From assembly GCA_039105265.1 (NCBI GenBank), contig JAPFFF010000001.1, forward strand, positions 10,974,001 to 11,038,000: a stretch of 64,000 bases of DNA. The letters are read 5' to 3'. The stretch's first letter is position 1. Every line of letters starts with the position of its first letter. The notes below the pieces were generated by a model. It was not told where the DNA came from. It saw nothing but the letters and a program-made list of their open reading frames with translations, and searched no databases. A program made the translations under genes and the position numbers. Source of the stretch: Tritrichomonas musculus (Eukaryota; Parabasalia; Tritrichomonadida; Tritrichomonadidae). Below, one piece after another: positions 29,406 through 39,973 of this stretch.

Positions 29406-32400
29406 TCAGATGTTGTCGATATTTTCAGGAATATCAACTTTAGGAATATTGATATGAAAATTAGCAGGCTTGAACTTCTCATTTGATATCATTTTCTTGA
29501 GAGAAGGATATGCATCAGCATTTGGCAACTTTTTAACAATTTCAATTACTCTTGGCAAAGACAATCCAAACAAAGTAACACCAGGAACATTATGAGCCTT
29601 CTTTTCATCTTCATTTTCGTTATTATTTCCACCATTTTCAGCGTTGTTATTTTCGGCATTACTTTCATTACTATTGTCATTGTTATTTTGTTCTGCGGAG
29701 TTTTGCTGCAATTCTTCTTCTATATATTCGAGAGCTTGTTTCCATGGCGCAGTTGCATTTGGACCAGAGAAAGTAGTCATTATTTTTTCATCTGTTATAG
29801 TTACCTTAAAAAGTGGACCTTTTTCACCAGTTTCTATTTCAGCAGAGAATAATCTTTTTCTTGGCCATTCCTTTCTCTTGAAATCGCGTTTGATTGAATA
29901 GCCTACAGGGAAAGGAATACCTTTTCCTTCGTAATGCTTATCAAAAGGCATAACCAACGATCCAATTTTTAATAATTCAATATTCTTTGAGACTTTGACT
30001 GGCTGGTTTTTGTTCAAACTTTCAATGTCTTTTAATGCAATGCTTTCAGGAGTTTGCGATTGCTGTGTTAGTAATTGAATTGCATTAGCATAACTATTAT
30101 TCAAATGACTTTGCTGTAGGATATTAGCGAAAAATGTGTTTTTATTTGGAATGCCATCAATTGTAATTTGCGGCTTATTTTGTTGTGACTGCTCATTATT
30201 CGGATTTCTATTTGCCATGATTAAATTATTCAAAGTATGGAAGGAAATTTCTTTCTTCTTCATATCAAGCATCTTATGAACGGATCGAATAACAAATCGA
30301 GCTCGTTCAATTCGCGATTTTTCCTTCAATAAAATAATATCTTCAGGAAGATTTTCAGCAAGCAAAGCAACACGTGCTATTTTCTTCTTTTCTGAAGATG
30401 CGGCATTAGCAAATGCTATAAGTGCTTCTTGTGGAATGTGTTTGTAGAATGGAAGACTTTGATCAATCATCCAGATTGAAAATTTCATTAAGCCATACTT
30501 CGCAATTGAATTTATTAAAGCAATATCACATTCATAATTCCACCATTCTATTCCACCGAACTTATCGAGCTTTTTGAGCATTTCAATAATTGATTTGTTG
30601 TCATGGCGAAGTTTGTTGGCAAACTTATATATCTTTTCCATATCACGAACAGATGTTTTAACTCGTTTCAATTTGTAATCGGTAAGTTGTGGAAGTTTTG
30701 TCATATCTGGTTCTTTTTCTTCAGACATCGTAACAATCTTCCGTGACATTTCTTCAATAGTTTGAGTGTTTATAAACGTAAGATTTGCAAGGTCTTTCAG
30801 CTTTTCCCAATCAACATCAGAAAAATCTTGATCATCATCTGCTTGACTACTCTGATTTCCTTCTTTATTCTCCTTTTTATGGAATTTTCGAGGAAGCCCG
30901 TAGGCTTGTATTGCAGATGCTAAATTAACAACTTCGAAATCTTCAAGATTAGTTCTTAACATTATTTTGGAATGAGTTTCTCTCCATAGTTTAGGATTCA
31001 TAGGTGCAAATTGATATACAGATGAACCATTCTTTAATTCAACTTTATTTTTGCTTTCAGCAGGGAAGTTTTCAGAAGAAATAATAACATTCTCATCCAA
31101 TTCGAAGAATTCTGCAGGAATCTGATTTTCAATTTCATCAACAAGTTGAGATATTCTTCTTGAAATAGATTTTGAATTGAGAATATGAGTTTGCTGCACG
31201 TTTCCATCTTTATCAACTTTAACTTCAATTGCTTCATTAAGTTCTTCATCGTTCAAAATATTTTCTAATAAATTATGTCGACCATATTTAAAATATGAAA
31301 GAAGAAGGGCATAATCTGAATCTGGACCTTTCCAAGATGGGTTAATTATGGGCCATTGGTAATTATCTTGTTGTTGAATGAACATGAGAACTCGTTTAAT
31401 TCTAAGGAAGAAAAGAACACGTTCAATGATTGGATCTGATTTCTCTTCAATTACATAAGCACTTTCACTATCAACATTAATCTTTCCAATCTTTTGCTCT
31501 TCTTCATTTACGTTTGACATTGAAGATGATGGTGTAAAATTATTAGATTCAGAACGTGAAAGTAAACTTGCTGAGTAAACAAGTTCACTTTCATTATCAT
31601 TTGGATATTTATTAGTTTCATTATCACTATTTTCATTATTATCTGAATCTTTTCCAAAAACAGATTCGAAAAGTTTTTGATGATTTTTTTCAACAAAACT
31701 GGTATATTTTGCTGCATATCTAATAATTTCTAATTCATTTGGATCACCACTGTAACCTTTGTTAATCAGATTACTAATCACCTTCTTAACAGCAACAGTT
31801 TCAAAGGATGTTGACCTTTCTAACTGATTCTTTCTACACCTTCTAATCATCAAATGACTATTTAATGAGTTCTGATTTGAATCAAGATAATCTTTCCAAA
31901 AATCTTTCGTTCCTTTATCACTTTCTTTGTCATTTTCAAGATTTCCGTCTTTATCTTCATCATTGTCGTTATCATTATTTGTAATATTAAACTTTGCATG
32001 AGCAAAGACAGATCCTCCACCAGTGACAACATCTTCAATTTTTGATTTGGCGTTTCTTTCAAGAATTTGGTCGATATCGGCACTTGAAAAGTTATCAATT
32101 TCATTATCATCATCTTTAAATATACTGTGAATTCCATTTCGAAGCATTTCTTCAATTTCTTGTGCTTTAACTTTACTATTCTTTCCATCAGACGTACCAA
32201 GATCACCATCAAGAATTGCATGATCAAGACCAAGCTTTTTGGAAGCTGTTTCAAACATTTTAGATTCATAAGTATCTTTCATAATTAATCTGTAAACTTT
32301 GACTTTTGACGATTGTCCAATTCTATGACATCTAGCTTCAGCTTGGATATCGTTTTGTGGGTTCCAATCGCTATCATAGATAATAACTGTGTCTGCTGAA

Positions 32401-35003
32401 GTCAAGTTAATACCAACACCACCAGCACGTGTAGAAAGAAGGAAAACGAAAGCATTTCCATCAGCATTAAAACGATCAATGGCTGCTTGCCTTTCTTTAT
32501 CACTTTTGCTACCATCAATTCGTTCGTTTGGATATCCTTTTAATACCAGATAATCTTCAATTATATCAAGTACACGAACCATTTGCGAAAAAATCAAAAC
32601 CTTATGATGATCAGAACGAAGTTTGGGAAGTAGTTTATCAATAAGAATCATTTTTCCTGATGATTCAATCATTGCCAATAAATCAATTTCTTCAGGCGTT
32701 TTATTTTGACCTTTGTATTGTTCCCTTTTTTCTCTGATGATAACTTGTTCAGCACCTTTGATTAAATAAGGATGATTACATACTTTTCTCAATTGCATCA
32801 TTAGATTCTGTAATGCGGGAAGTGCTCCTCCTCCGATTCTATTGAAGAAAATTCCAGCATTTTGCTGGAATAAAGCTTTGTATAAGTTCTTTTGCTGTCT
32901 TGATAATTCAACGTCAATGATTGTCTCTTCTTTAGGCAGGATAGCCTTTTCAACGTCTGATTTCTTTCTTCTTAAAATAATTGGATTGATAATTGCTTGA
33001 ATTTCACCAACTTGCTTTGATGAAGTTGGATTCTCATACTTTTCTTTGAATCCTTCAAGATCATCGAATTTATTAGGAAACAAAAAGTGAAGAAGGCTCC
33101 ATAATTCATCAATCCTATTTTGAATTGGTGTTCCAGTGAGCATTACACAATATTCAAACTCTAAAGCTTCCATTTTTTGATATAATTTTCCTTTGGAATT
33201 CTTCAATTTATGAGCTTCATCAAGAACAAGATAACGCCATTGAATTTTGGCAAATATATTAAAATCAATTAACATAGTGTCATAGTTAGTAATCAATACG
33301 TCAAATTGAACAGCATTCTTAACAGTTTCGCCTTCTTCATTAACAACAACAAATTCGGTTTGACGAATTAAATCACGTGATTGCGAATTTCCGTGATAAA
33401 CAACTACATTTAATTTAGTCCATCGTTCAAATTCCATTTGCCAATGAGGTAAGGTTGATAATGGTGCCACTACTAAGAATGGTCCACTAATACCTTCATG
33501 CAACGCTAGATCATTCAATGCGCAAACAACTTGGACAGTTTTTCCAAGTCCCATTTCATCAGCCAGAATTGAATTTAAATTATTGTACCACCTAGAACGA
33601 AGCCAGTTGAATCCTTCCATTTGATATGGTCGTAATTTTAATTCGCCATCTGGTGTTGTTATTGGCTCCTTAATTTCTTCAAATGAATCTGGAGATGGAC
33701 GCTTGTAGCGAGTAGGTATTCTGATTGGGTTGGAACGATCTAAACGCTCATGGAATTGAGCAATCTTTTCTTCTGGAATATCACTAGCTTTTTCCCAAGT
33801 TGATTCATCGTAATTTAATCCTTTCCATTTTACATGATACTTTCGGCGATCACCATCACCTGCTTCGTCAATAATGCGGTCTACTTCTAGCCATAGCGAA
33901 TTAGCATCAGCTTCATCAATAGTTAATAATGAAGGAAATGAAAGTGAGTGCTCAAGCTCGACACCTTTCGATCGATTATTCCATCTCCTGAGTGCGCTTT
34001 CACCTCCTTTCATGTTGGCAATATCACTTTGTTTCATCCACCTGCAATGTATATATGATTTGCCGTTGAATTTTACATAATATTCATTATTGTCCTCAGA
34101 TTCTGATTCAGTATTGTCAGTAACATTATCAGTTACATGTTCTGTAAAAACATCCTTTTGCCCAATGATATACTGAATTGATTCTTCTTTTTCTTCTTCT
34201 TCTTCATCAACTGATTCTTCTTCATCAATAAGTTCTTCAGTTTCTTCAGTTGTAGTTTCTTCAGACTCAGATTCAGATTCTGATGTATATGCATCTTCAT
34301 TTGAAGAATATGAATCATCTGATGAAAACCTAGTCCTTTTAACATTTTGACGTAGAGACATTCTAGTCATCATTCCTGCTCTACTTCTACGGGAATTAGT
34401 TGCTGTTTTCTTTTTCTGAACAATTGTTGATTTTCGTCCTTTTTGATTTTTTCCTCGTCTTCCTTTATTGTTCTTGCTTTTCGAAAAACGGGTATTTTTG
34501 GCGTTCTTTTTGCTCTTTGTTACTGCCCTGGTTCTTACCGGCGTGTCTGAATCACTTTCCGAACTAAATTTTGTTTGCTTTCTCTGTCTTGTGCTTCGCC
34601 GAATTACACCATAGTCTTTTGAATATTGAAAAACAGTTGGGTCGTCATCTTCTTCTTCACTTTCGTCATCATCGTCCTCATTGTCATCATCATCTTCGTC
34701 ATCGTCCTCAGATGCTTCGCTGGAATCTTCAGAAGAATCTGCCTCTTCACTTTCTGCTGAATCTTCCCCTTCAGAGTTAGAAGAAGAATTCTTTGATTTA
34801 GCTTTGGCTGATTGATTGTTTTCTTCTTCATCTGAAGATTCTGATGAAGTCGTTGATGATACATTAGATATGGATAAAGATGGAATATCTTTTTTCTTTT
34901 TCTCAATTGGTTCAGAATCAGAAAGTGAATTTTCTCCAGATTGAGTTGAATTGCTTTTCTTTTGCGATGATTTTGATACAGTTGATCTCTTTGAGTTTTT
35001 CAT
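29406..35003 (-). CDS. CHD-family chromatin remodeller (SNF2 ATPase, class III CHD-like), 1865 aa
   Basis: The N-terminus (1-270) is Ser/Glu/Asp- and Lys-rich. Tandem chromodomains follow (about 275-365 and 372-432; the second has Y-H-V-K-W-K-G-L and Y-D-E-S-T-W-E). The SNF2 motor has A-D-E-M-G-L-G-K-T (about 475, Walker A), L-D-E-A-H (about 594), and a helicase C lobe ending in A-G-G-V-G-I-N-L...W-N-P-Q-N-D-I-Q-A-E-A-R-C-H-R-I-G-Q. The block just after it, Y-E-S-K-M-F-E-T-A-S-K-K-L-G-L-D and a D-I-D-Q-I-L-E-R segment, resembles CHD6-9/Kismet rather than CHD1 or Mi-2. A SANT/SLIDE-like region lies near 1450-1520. There is no PHD finger, and I see no BRK domain. It would slide or evict nucleosomes using ATP in the nucleus. 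Confidence 0.92.
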   Translation of the reverse strand: MKNSKRSTVSKSSQKKSNSTQSGENSLSDSEPIEKKKKDIPSLSISNVSSTTSSESSDEEENNQSAKAKSKNSSSNSEGEDSAESEEADSSEDSSEASEDDDEDDDDNEDDDDESEEEDDDPTVFQYSKDYGVIRRSTRQRKQTKFSSESDSDTPVRTRAVTKSKKNAKNTRFSKSKNNKGRRGKNQKGRKSTIVQKKKTATNSRRSRAGMMTRMSLRQNVKRTRFSSDDSYSSNEDAYTSESESESEETTTEETEELIDEEESVDEEEEEKEESIQYIIGQKDVFTEHVTDNVTDNTESESEDNNEYYVKFNGKSYIHCRWMKQSDIANMKGGESALRRWNNRSKGVELEHSLSFPSLLTIDEADANSLWLEVDRIIDEAGDGDRRKYHVKWKGLNYDESTWEKASDIPEEKIAQFHERLDRSNPIRIPTRYKRPSPDSFEEIKEPITTPDGELKLRPYQMEGFNWLRSRWYNNLNSILADEMGLGKTVQVVCALNDLALHEGISGPFLVVAPLSTLPHWQMEFERWTKLNVVVYHGNSQSRDLIRQTEFVVVNEEGETVKNAVQFDVLITNYDTMLIDFNIFAKIQWRYLVLDEAHKLKNSKGKLYQKMEALEFEYCVMLTGTPIQNRIDELWSLLHFLFPNKFDDLEGFKEKYENPTSSKQVGEIQAIINPIILRRKKSDVEKAILPKEETIIDVELSRQQKNLYKALFQQNAGIFFNRIGGGALPALQNLMMQLRKVCNHPYLIKGAEQVIIREKREQYKGQNKTPEEIDLLAMIESSGKMILIDKLLPKLRSDHHKVLIFSQMVRVLDIIEDYLVLKGYPNERIDGSKSDKERQAAIDRFNADGNAFVFLLSTRAGGVGINLTSADTVIIYDSDWNPQNDIQAEARCHRIGQSSKVKVYRLIMKDTYESKMFETASKKLGLDHAILDGDLGTSDGKNSKVKAQEIEEMLRNGIHSIFKDDDNEIDNFSSADIDQILERNAKSKIEDVVTGGGSVFAHAKFNITNNDNDNDEDKDGNLENDKESDKGTKDFWKDYLDSNQNSLNSHLMIRRCRKNQLERSTSFETVAVKKVISNLINKGYSGDPNELEIIRYAAKYTSFVEKNHQKLFESVFGKDSDNNENSDNETNKYPNDNESELVYSASLLSRSESNNFTPSSSMSNVNEEEQKIGKINVDSESAYVIEEKSDPIIERVLFFLRIKRVLMFIQQQDNYQWPIINPSWKGPDSDYALLLSYFKYGRHNLLENILNDEELNEAIEVKVDKDGNVQQTHILNSKSISRRISQLVDEIENQIPAEFFELDENVIISSENFPAESKNKVELKNGSSVYQFAPMNPKLWRETHSKIMLRTNLEDFEVVNLASAIQAYGLPRKFHKKENKEGNQSSQADDDQDFSDVDWEKLKDLANLTFINTQTIEEMSRKIVTMSEEKEPDMTKLPQLTDYKLKRVKTSVRDMEKIYKFANKLRHDNKSIIEMLKKLDKFGGIEWWNYECDIALINSIAKYGLMKFSIWMIDQSLPFYKHIPQEALIAFANAASSEKKKIARVALLAENLPEDIILLKEKSRIERARFVIRSVHKMLDMKKKEISFHTLNNLIMANRNPNNEQSQQNKPQITIDGIPNKNTFFANILQQSHLNNSYANAIQLLTQQSQTPESIALKDIESLNKNQPVKVSKNIELLKIGSLVMPFDKHYEGKGIPFPVGYSIKRDFKRKEWPRKRLFSAEIETGEKGPLFKVTITDEKIMTTFSGPNATAPWKQALEYIEEELQQNSAEQNNNDNSNESNAENNNAENGGNNNENEDEKKAHNVPGVTLFGLSLPRVIEIVKKLPNADAYPSLKKMISNEKFKPANFHINIPKVDIPENIDNI

Positions 35004-35476
35004 CTGGTTTAAATTATAAACTGACTGTCCTTTTGATTATAAATTTCAAAGATTATTCAATTAATCTGAAATTTTCAATCTTGAATAAAAAGTATCGTCA
35101 TATAGAAAATAAAAAAATAATTAAACCTGTGAATTAATTGATCAATAGCTTAATAAAACATTATATTAATATATATACTTTTATTTGATATAATTAAATA
35201 ATTTTATTTTATTCTTAACAATAACCAAGAAAGATATTGGTAAAAACAAAATTAACAATCTTTTTTAAAATAAAATTTGAAATTATCATTGGAAAAATCC
35301 AATTTTTGTTAGAATAATAATAATTTCATTTTGAATGCATTATTTTTATACCAATATTTTATATTTAATTATTAATTATATTTTTTTTGATGAAGATAAA
35401 TATAAATATATATTCTAGAACTGTTTTTTCTGTAATTTTTTGGAATACAATCATATCATTTTTCGCATTTGCGTAA
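35004..35476. other. Divergent intergenic region between CHD and LRR/FERM-like genes
   Basis: Both promoters must lie here. A TATCATTTTTCG motif (35454-35465) precedes the plus-strand gene. Otherwise it is AT-rich and featureless. Confidence 0.55.
35454..35465 (+). promoter_or_regulatory. Initiator-like motif
   Basis: TATCATTTTTCG, about 12 bases before the ATG at 35477, matches the TCA-type trichomonad initiator. Confidence 0.4.
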
Positions 35477-36499
35477 ATGAAGAAAATTGATCAAAGATTT
35501 GTCTTTAAGTATGAAGAAAATGATATCAATGATATGGACTTTTTTTTGAACTACCCTTATTTAATTGAATTAGATCTATCAAATTATCAATTTTATTTTA
35601 TTCCACCTTCGATAACGCATTGCCAACTTATAGAACGAATTAATATTACGAATACAAACTTTAATGAGCCACCTGCTATTCTTTTTGCTCTTCCACAAAT
35701 TCGTGCTAAACCTGAAAATTTAGTATTTGGAAAAAACCAGCATTGTACAAAAGAATTAATGATGAATATTGTAGCAAATTGCGCAACTTACAATCAAGGT
35801 TTTTTAAATTTCAAAGACATCAATGGAAACATTGGCGTTGTCTCTTATTCTCCAGATACCACCACACTTGATTTTTTATTGATGATGTATCCAGAACTAA
35901 AACCAAGCCTTCCATATATTTTTCTTGTTCGTGAATATAAATCTAAAGGTAAAACTTATAAACTCTACGTTATTCCAGACGATGTTCCAATCATACTTTA
36001 TCAATATTTCAATTCAGTATGGTCAATTGATATACGGTTTTTACCTCCAATTTTAACAGATGAATTGGCTCCGTACGTTGAAAAAATTGGTGAATTTAAT
36101 TTAAGTAGCGTAAATTCATTTCAAGCAATTCTCAAAGGCAAAACTTCAAATAGGCAAGTGGAAATTTCTATTTCATTTGATTCTGCTTCAATTCGTTATA
36201 GCCCAAGTTCATATGTTGTATGCGATAATAGATATATTCATCTTGAATATGTTGATGGAAATGTACTCATATTCTTTGGAAAACAAGCGCTAGTTCTTGA
36301 TAATGATTGCGTTGAAAATATCTATCCTCTTTTCAAATATGCCCTACCACACTTTTACTATATTAAAAGTCAAAATATAAATAATATTGATGAGATGAAA
36401 GAATCATTCTTTAAATTATCAGCAAAAGTTGCTACTACATCCATTTCAGCCAAAATAGGAAATAGTTTTTTGAAGCGTCCTGTTAAAAAGAATATATAA
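35477..36499 (+). CDS. Leucine-rich-repeat protein with possible FERM/PH-like tail, 340 aa
   Basis: The N-terminal part (about 25-85) reads as two or three degenerate leucine-rich repeats (L-I-E-L-D-L-S-N-Y, then I-E-R-I-N-I-T-N-T). The following part resembles a ubiquitin-like/FERM F1 lobe (about 110-190: V-V-S-Y-S-P-D-T-T-T-L-D-F-L-L, Y-I-F-L-V-R-E-Y). A C-terminal beta-rich stretch (about 215-300) could be a PH/PTB-like lobe, ending in a helix (V-E-N-I-Y-P-L-F-K-Y-A-L). The FERM-like reading is inferred from predicted strand order and needs fold prediction. No catalytic motifs are seen. A membrane-cytoskeleton adaptor role would fit. Confidence 0.82.
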   Translation: MKKIDQRFVFKYEENDINDMDFFLNYPYLIELDLSNYQFYFIPPSITHCQLIERINITNTNFNEPPAILFALPQIRAKPENLVFGKNQHCTKELMMNIVANCATYNQGFLNFKDINGNIGVVSYSPDTTTLDFLLMMYPELKPSLPYIFLVREYKSKGKTYKLYVIPDDVPIILYQYFNSVWSIDIRFLPPILTDELAPYVEKIGEFNLSSVNSFQAILKGKTSNRQVEISISFDSASIRYSPSSYVVCDNRYIHLEYVDGNVLIFFGKQALVLDNDCVENIYPLFKYALPHFYYIKSQNINNIDEMKESFFKLSAKVATTSISAKIGNSFLKRPVKKNI

Positions 36500-36816
36500 A
36501 AGAATATATATTTAATATTGGAAAGATGGACATGCAATTGGGATGATATTAGAAAAATGCTTTTTTATTTCTCTTTTAGAAATATTAACCGAATCTAATT
36601 TTTGTTAGTTTATTATCATGTGGATATTATTTAGCTACTTTATAAATTCGGATTTAATAATGTTATTTATGACTATAAATTTATTGTCTATAGCTATCTA
36701 AAATAATTTATTTCAGCTTATTTGAAATATGGGTATTAAATCTATAACCAATATAGTTGGCCTTTTGATTTTTTTATGAAACAAATCAGAAATAAAATAA
36801 AGACATAATATAAAAT
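36500..36816. other. Convergent 3' spacer
   Basis: AT-rich, between the 3' ends of the LRR/FERM-like and kinase genes. Nothing recognised. Confidence 0.6.
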
Positions 36817-38175
36817 CTATTTATTAACAAAACTTGAACATGTTAAATATGATTTATTCGGCTTCGACTTTTTGCCAACAAAAGCATTCACTGAAGGTAC
36901 TTTTCTACTTGGAAGACGAATTCCTCTATTTAGATTAGAAATTGAGCTTGATTTGGAATTTGGGTTTGAACTGATTTTGGCTCTATGATTTAAATCTTTA
37001 AATGCACCGGCTTTAATGCTATGTAAAGTAGAACTAAAACTGTTATTTATTGCTTTACTTTGTTTACGGTTATGAAGTATTGGCAACGATTCTATTAATG
37101 ATTGTCTAGTTTGCGATTCATCAGGCATAATTAATTTCATTTTTTTTGTTCTTTGAACCCATTCTGATTCCATGATTTGCTCGATTGATGGCCTCCTTTT
37201 AGGATTAATTTGGAGCATTGTTAGAATTAGTTTTTTGCAATCAAGGCTAATTGTTTCAGGAAGAGGCTGGATGCTACCTGCCATTATTTGTTTCATTACT
37301 TGCTTATTTTGAACAGATGACATCATGATTGAAGAATCATGAAAAACAGAAGTATTAAAACTTCCATTTCTATTTTTATTGTCAATATACCATGGCAAAG
37401 TTCCTGAAATCATGACATATAAAATAACGCCAAGACTCCATATATCTGCCATTATTGGATCAAAAGGAATTTTACATAATATTTCTGGAGCCGAATAAAA
37501 AACAGATCCACCATATGATGTACAAAGAATCCGATTATTTTCAGAATCATTAGTATCGCATGATACTGAAACACTCATTCCAAAATCGGCAAGCTTTACA
37601 TTTGGTAGTGCAGTAATTAAAATATTTTCTGGCTTTAAATCTCTATGGGCTATAAATTTCACATTATGGCAAAAATAAATAGCTTCTAAAATTTGCTCAA
37701 ATATTTTTCCTGCCAATGATTCGTCTAATGCCCCTACAGTATTAATATAGTTCAAAAGATTTCCTCCTGGACAATATTCAATTACAAGAGAAACTGATTC
37801 AGAATTGCTAAAAGAATCAATATATTTTAAAATATTGTGATTAGATGGGTCATTTTGGGTATCATTTAAAATCTTTAAAGTTTCTATTTCATTTTGTATC
37901 AAGCTTTTACTAGAATTATTCACACGATTTGCATTATTTGTATAATTTGTATTATTATTTGAATTGTCAATTTGGATTTCCTTAATGGCTACTATTTCTG
38001 ATGTGACTTCATTCATTGCTTTATAAATTTTCCCATAACTAAGTGACCCATCTATTAGAGAAAGATCATTACCAATTTGCTTATATACACAATCTACAAT
38101 ATTTTCCTCCTGGCATTGATTTTGTTCAATCTGATCTATATGAATAGGCATCGACTGAGGAGGAAGATTAATCAT
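36817..38175 (-). CDS. CAMK/SNF1-like serine/threonine protein kinase, 452 aa
   Basis: A protein kinase domain spans about residues 35-325. Seen are the A-I-K Lys of subdomain II, E-Y-C-P-G-G-N-L-L-N-Y hinge, A-H-R-D-L-K-P-E-N-I-L catalytic loop, L-A-D-F-G-M Mg2+ loop, S-A-P-E-I-L and D-I-W-S-L-G-V-I-L-Y. These features are typical of the CAMK/AMPK-related group. The C-terminal 120 residues are basic, Ser/Asn-rich and without a recognised UBA or KA1 domain. The glycine-rich loop is atypical: G-S-L-S-Y-G-K-I has Leu where the second Gly of GxGxxG stands. A long Asn/Ser-rich insert lies between the Lys strand and the C-helix. An initiator-like TTTCATTTCA precedes the ATG. The substrate is unknown. 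Confidence 0.9.
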   Translation of the reverse strand: MINLPPQSMPIHIDQIEQNQCQEENIVDCVYKQIGNDLSLIDGSLSYGKIYKAMNEVTSEIVAIKEIQIDNSNNNTNYTNNANRVNNSSKSLIQNEIETLKILNDTQNDPSNHNILKYIDSFSNSESVSLVIEYCPGGNLLNYINTVGALDESLAGKIFEQILEAIYFCHNVKFIAHRDLKPENILITALPNVKLADFGMSVSVSCDTNDSENNRILCTSYGGSVFYSAPEILCKIPFDPIMADIWSLGVILYVMISGTLPWYIDNKNRNGSFNTSVFHDSSIMMSSVQNKQVMKQIMAGSIQPLPETISLDCKKLILTMLQINPKRRPSIEQIMESEWVQRTKKMKLIMPDESQTRQSLIESLPILHNRKQSKAINNSFSSTLHSIKAGAFKDLNHRAKISSNPNSKSSSISNLNRGIRLPSRKVPSVNAFVGKKSKPNKSYLTCSSFVNK

Positions 38176-38186
38176 TGAAATGAAAT
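38176..38186 (-). promoter_or_regulatory. Initiator-like motif for the CAMK-like kinase
   Basis: On the minus strand ATTTCATTTCA abuts the ATG at 38173-38175. Confidence 0.4.
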
Positions 38187-39409
38187 TTTTTTTTGAAAAA
38201 GTTGATAATTGAAAATACTTCGTCCATTTAATTCAATATTTCTTATTCCAGAACTATTGAAAAAGTAACATAAATAAAAAATTGAATTTTGAATTTTGAA
38301 ATGCCATCTCAAAAAAAGTTTAAAATAAAAAAAAATTGAGAGAAATTATTACAATTTTTTTAAGAAATTTGATGCTAGGTTATTTTTCAAAATTACATAC
38401 TTATACCATAATTTTTCATTAATAATATCTTATTTATTCTTTCTATTTTTTAAATTTCACAATTTCCATATATGTTAGGGCATGATAAACTGATTATCAT
38501 TAATTACAAATTAATACTCCCAAAATTCGATTTTTTAAAAGGATGTAACTATTTGGAAAGGAGCATATTATAAACCAACCTTTGCTTTTGCAATAATTAG
38601 TTAACCTATTTGAAAATTGAATAAAGCAATGAACTTTTGAATATACTCAATCGGCTTTTGACAATTCAAAATTGATTGTTGCATTATTAATCACATATAT
38701 ATAATTTCTATTGTTTCATTCAGTTAAAATGCAAACACTTTTTTTTTTTTTTTTTTTTTTGAAATTATTGATAAGAAATTTTCAAAAATGAATAGTTTTT
38801 CAAAAGTTAATTGAATAAAAATTGGATTTAACTTTTATAATTGAGTTTCAATTTGCCCAGAAAAAGTCGAACTTTTCTAAGTGAAAAGTGAATTTTGAAC
38901 ATCCTAGTTTCAATCATTGTATAAAAACTTTGAAGATTAAAAAATGGTGAATATTGGTTTATACTTCTTTACTCTAATTTCAATGTAAATTTATTTTTAT
39001 CATCCATCGACAATGCTGCCATGACATTAATAAATTGTTTAGAATAAATGTAAATTTTCAATGAAATACTTTGCAAGTGTTGGAGAATAGCAATCGATTC
39101 GAAATATTAAAAAAATCATTATTACTCATGAATATCTTATATAATATCTTAAATAATACTACTACCAGAATAAAAAATATACACACTCTTTTTTCCGAAT
39201 TAAAACCATAAAGCAAAAAGTTAATTATAAAGATATTTGGAAAATTTTAAACTTTTTTAAGTATTATCATATAGGTTTTTAATGCACAAAAAGGAATAAA
39301 ATGAACAGTATATATCTTTTTTATTTATTCAATTTTGATGTTCTTATGAAAAAATTGCATATGTTCTTACAAAAAAAATAACTGTTTTTTATTTGGCCAT
39401 TAAAAAAAA
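38176..39409. other. 1.2-kb AT-rich divergent intergenic region
   Basis: No gene on either strand. It contains a T-run at 38739-38760 and AT-rich low-complexity sequence. No RNA gene was seen. Confidence 0.6.
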
Positions 39410-39973
39410 ATGGAAATATTTTTACACGATTATAAAGACATAAAAAGCAAATGGAACGCAACAATTGACGCATCAGCGCAAGGTGACTTGAAAGATGTTA
39501 TGAACAAACTTATTTGGAATCAACATATTCAATCATTTGATTCAAAAGAATGGGGACAACTTAGTGATTTTACACATCTTCAAAAAAAATTAACAGAAGC
39601 AAATAAAGAAAAAATAATTGAAATTACTAAAAATTTGCAACTTACAATTTCTGGATTACAAGATTGTTATGATAAACTTAAAGCTAGTGTTGAATGCATT
39701 CCTGCTATAACTCTTCTTTATTCAATGAAAACAGAACAACTGATTCAATATACGAATGAATTACTAACATCGTACGAAAAAGAATTAAATCTTAAGAAAA
39801 AAATAGTTGATGGTTTGCTAACAATGAAATATATAAACTCGCCTTACGAAGTTATTGTAACAATTACTGCAATGTGGTCAGATAAGGTTTATACAAATGA
39901 TAGAGCAATCAGCCATATTGAAAGCCTTCTAGATTTCGAGGTTCAATCAATGAAGGCGTATGTCAATAAATAG
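39410..39973 (+). CDS. CINP-like protein (CDK2-interacting-protein family), 187 aa
   Basis: An all-helical small protein. The C-terminal half reads Y-E-K-E-L-N-L-K-K-K-I...A-M-W-S-D-K-V-Y...H-I-E-S-L-L, which parallels the conserved block of animal CINP (YRKELLLKR...SMWLHQPY...HLESML) in order and spacing. Animal CINP binds CDK2/CDC7 and ATRIP and takes part in replication and ribosome-biogenesis factors. The resemblance is from memory and moderate. It has no membrane span or signal. The ATG follows an A-tract; no clear initiator was found nearer than the CCATTAAA just upstream. Confidence 0.72.
   Translation: MEIFLHDYKDIKSKWNATIDASAQGDLKDVMNKLIWNQHIQSFDSKEWGQLSDFTHLQKKLTEANKEKIIEITKNLQLTISGLQDCYDKLKASVECIPAITLLYSMKTEQLIQYTNELLTSYEKELNLKKKIVDGLLTMKYINSPYEVIVTITAMWSDKVYTNDRAISHIESLLDFEVQSMKAYVNK

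Noticed and set aside
32000-34900. Plus- and minus-strand short frames inside the CHD gene
   Set aside because: Shadows of the acidic N-terminal and helicase codons in other frames.
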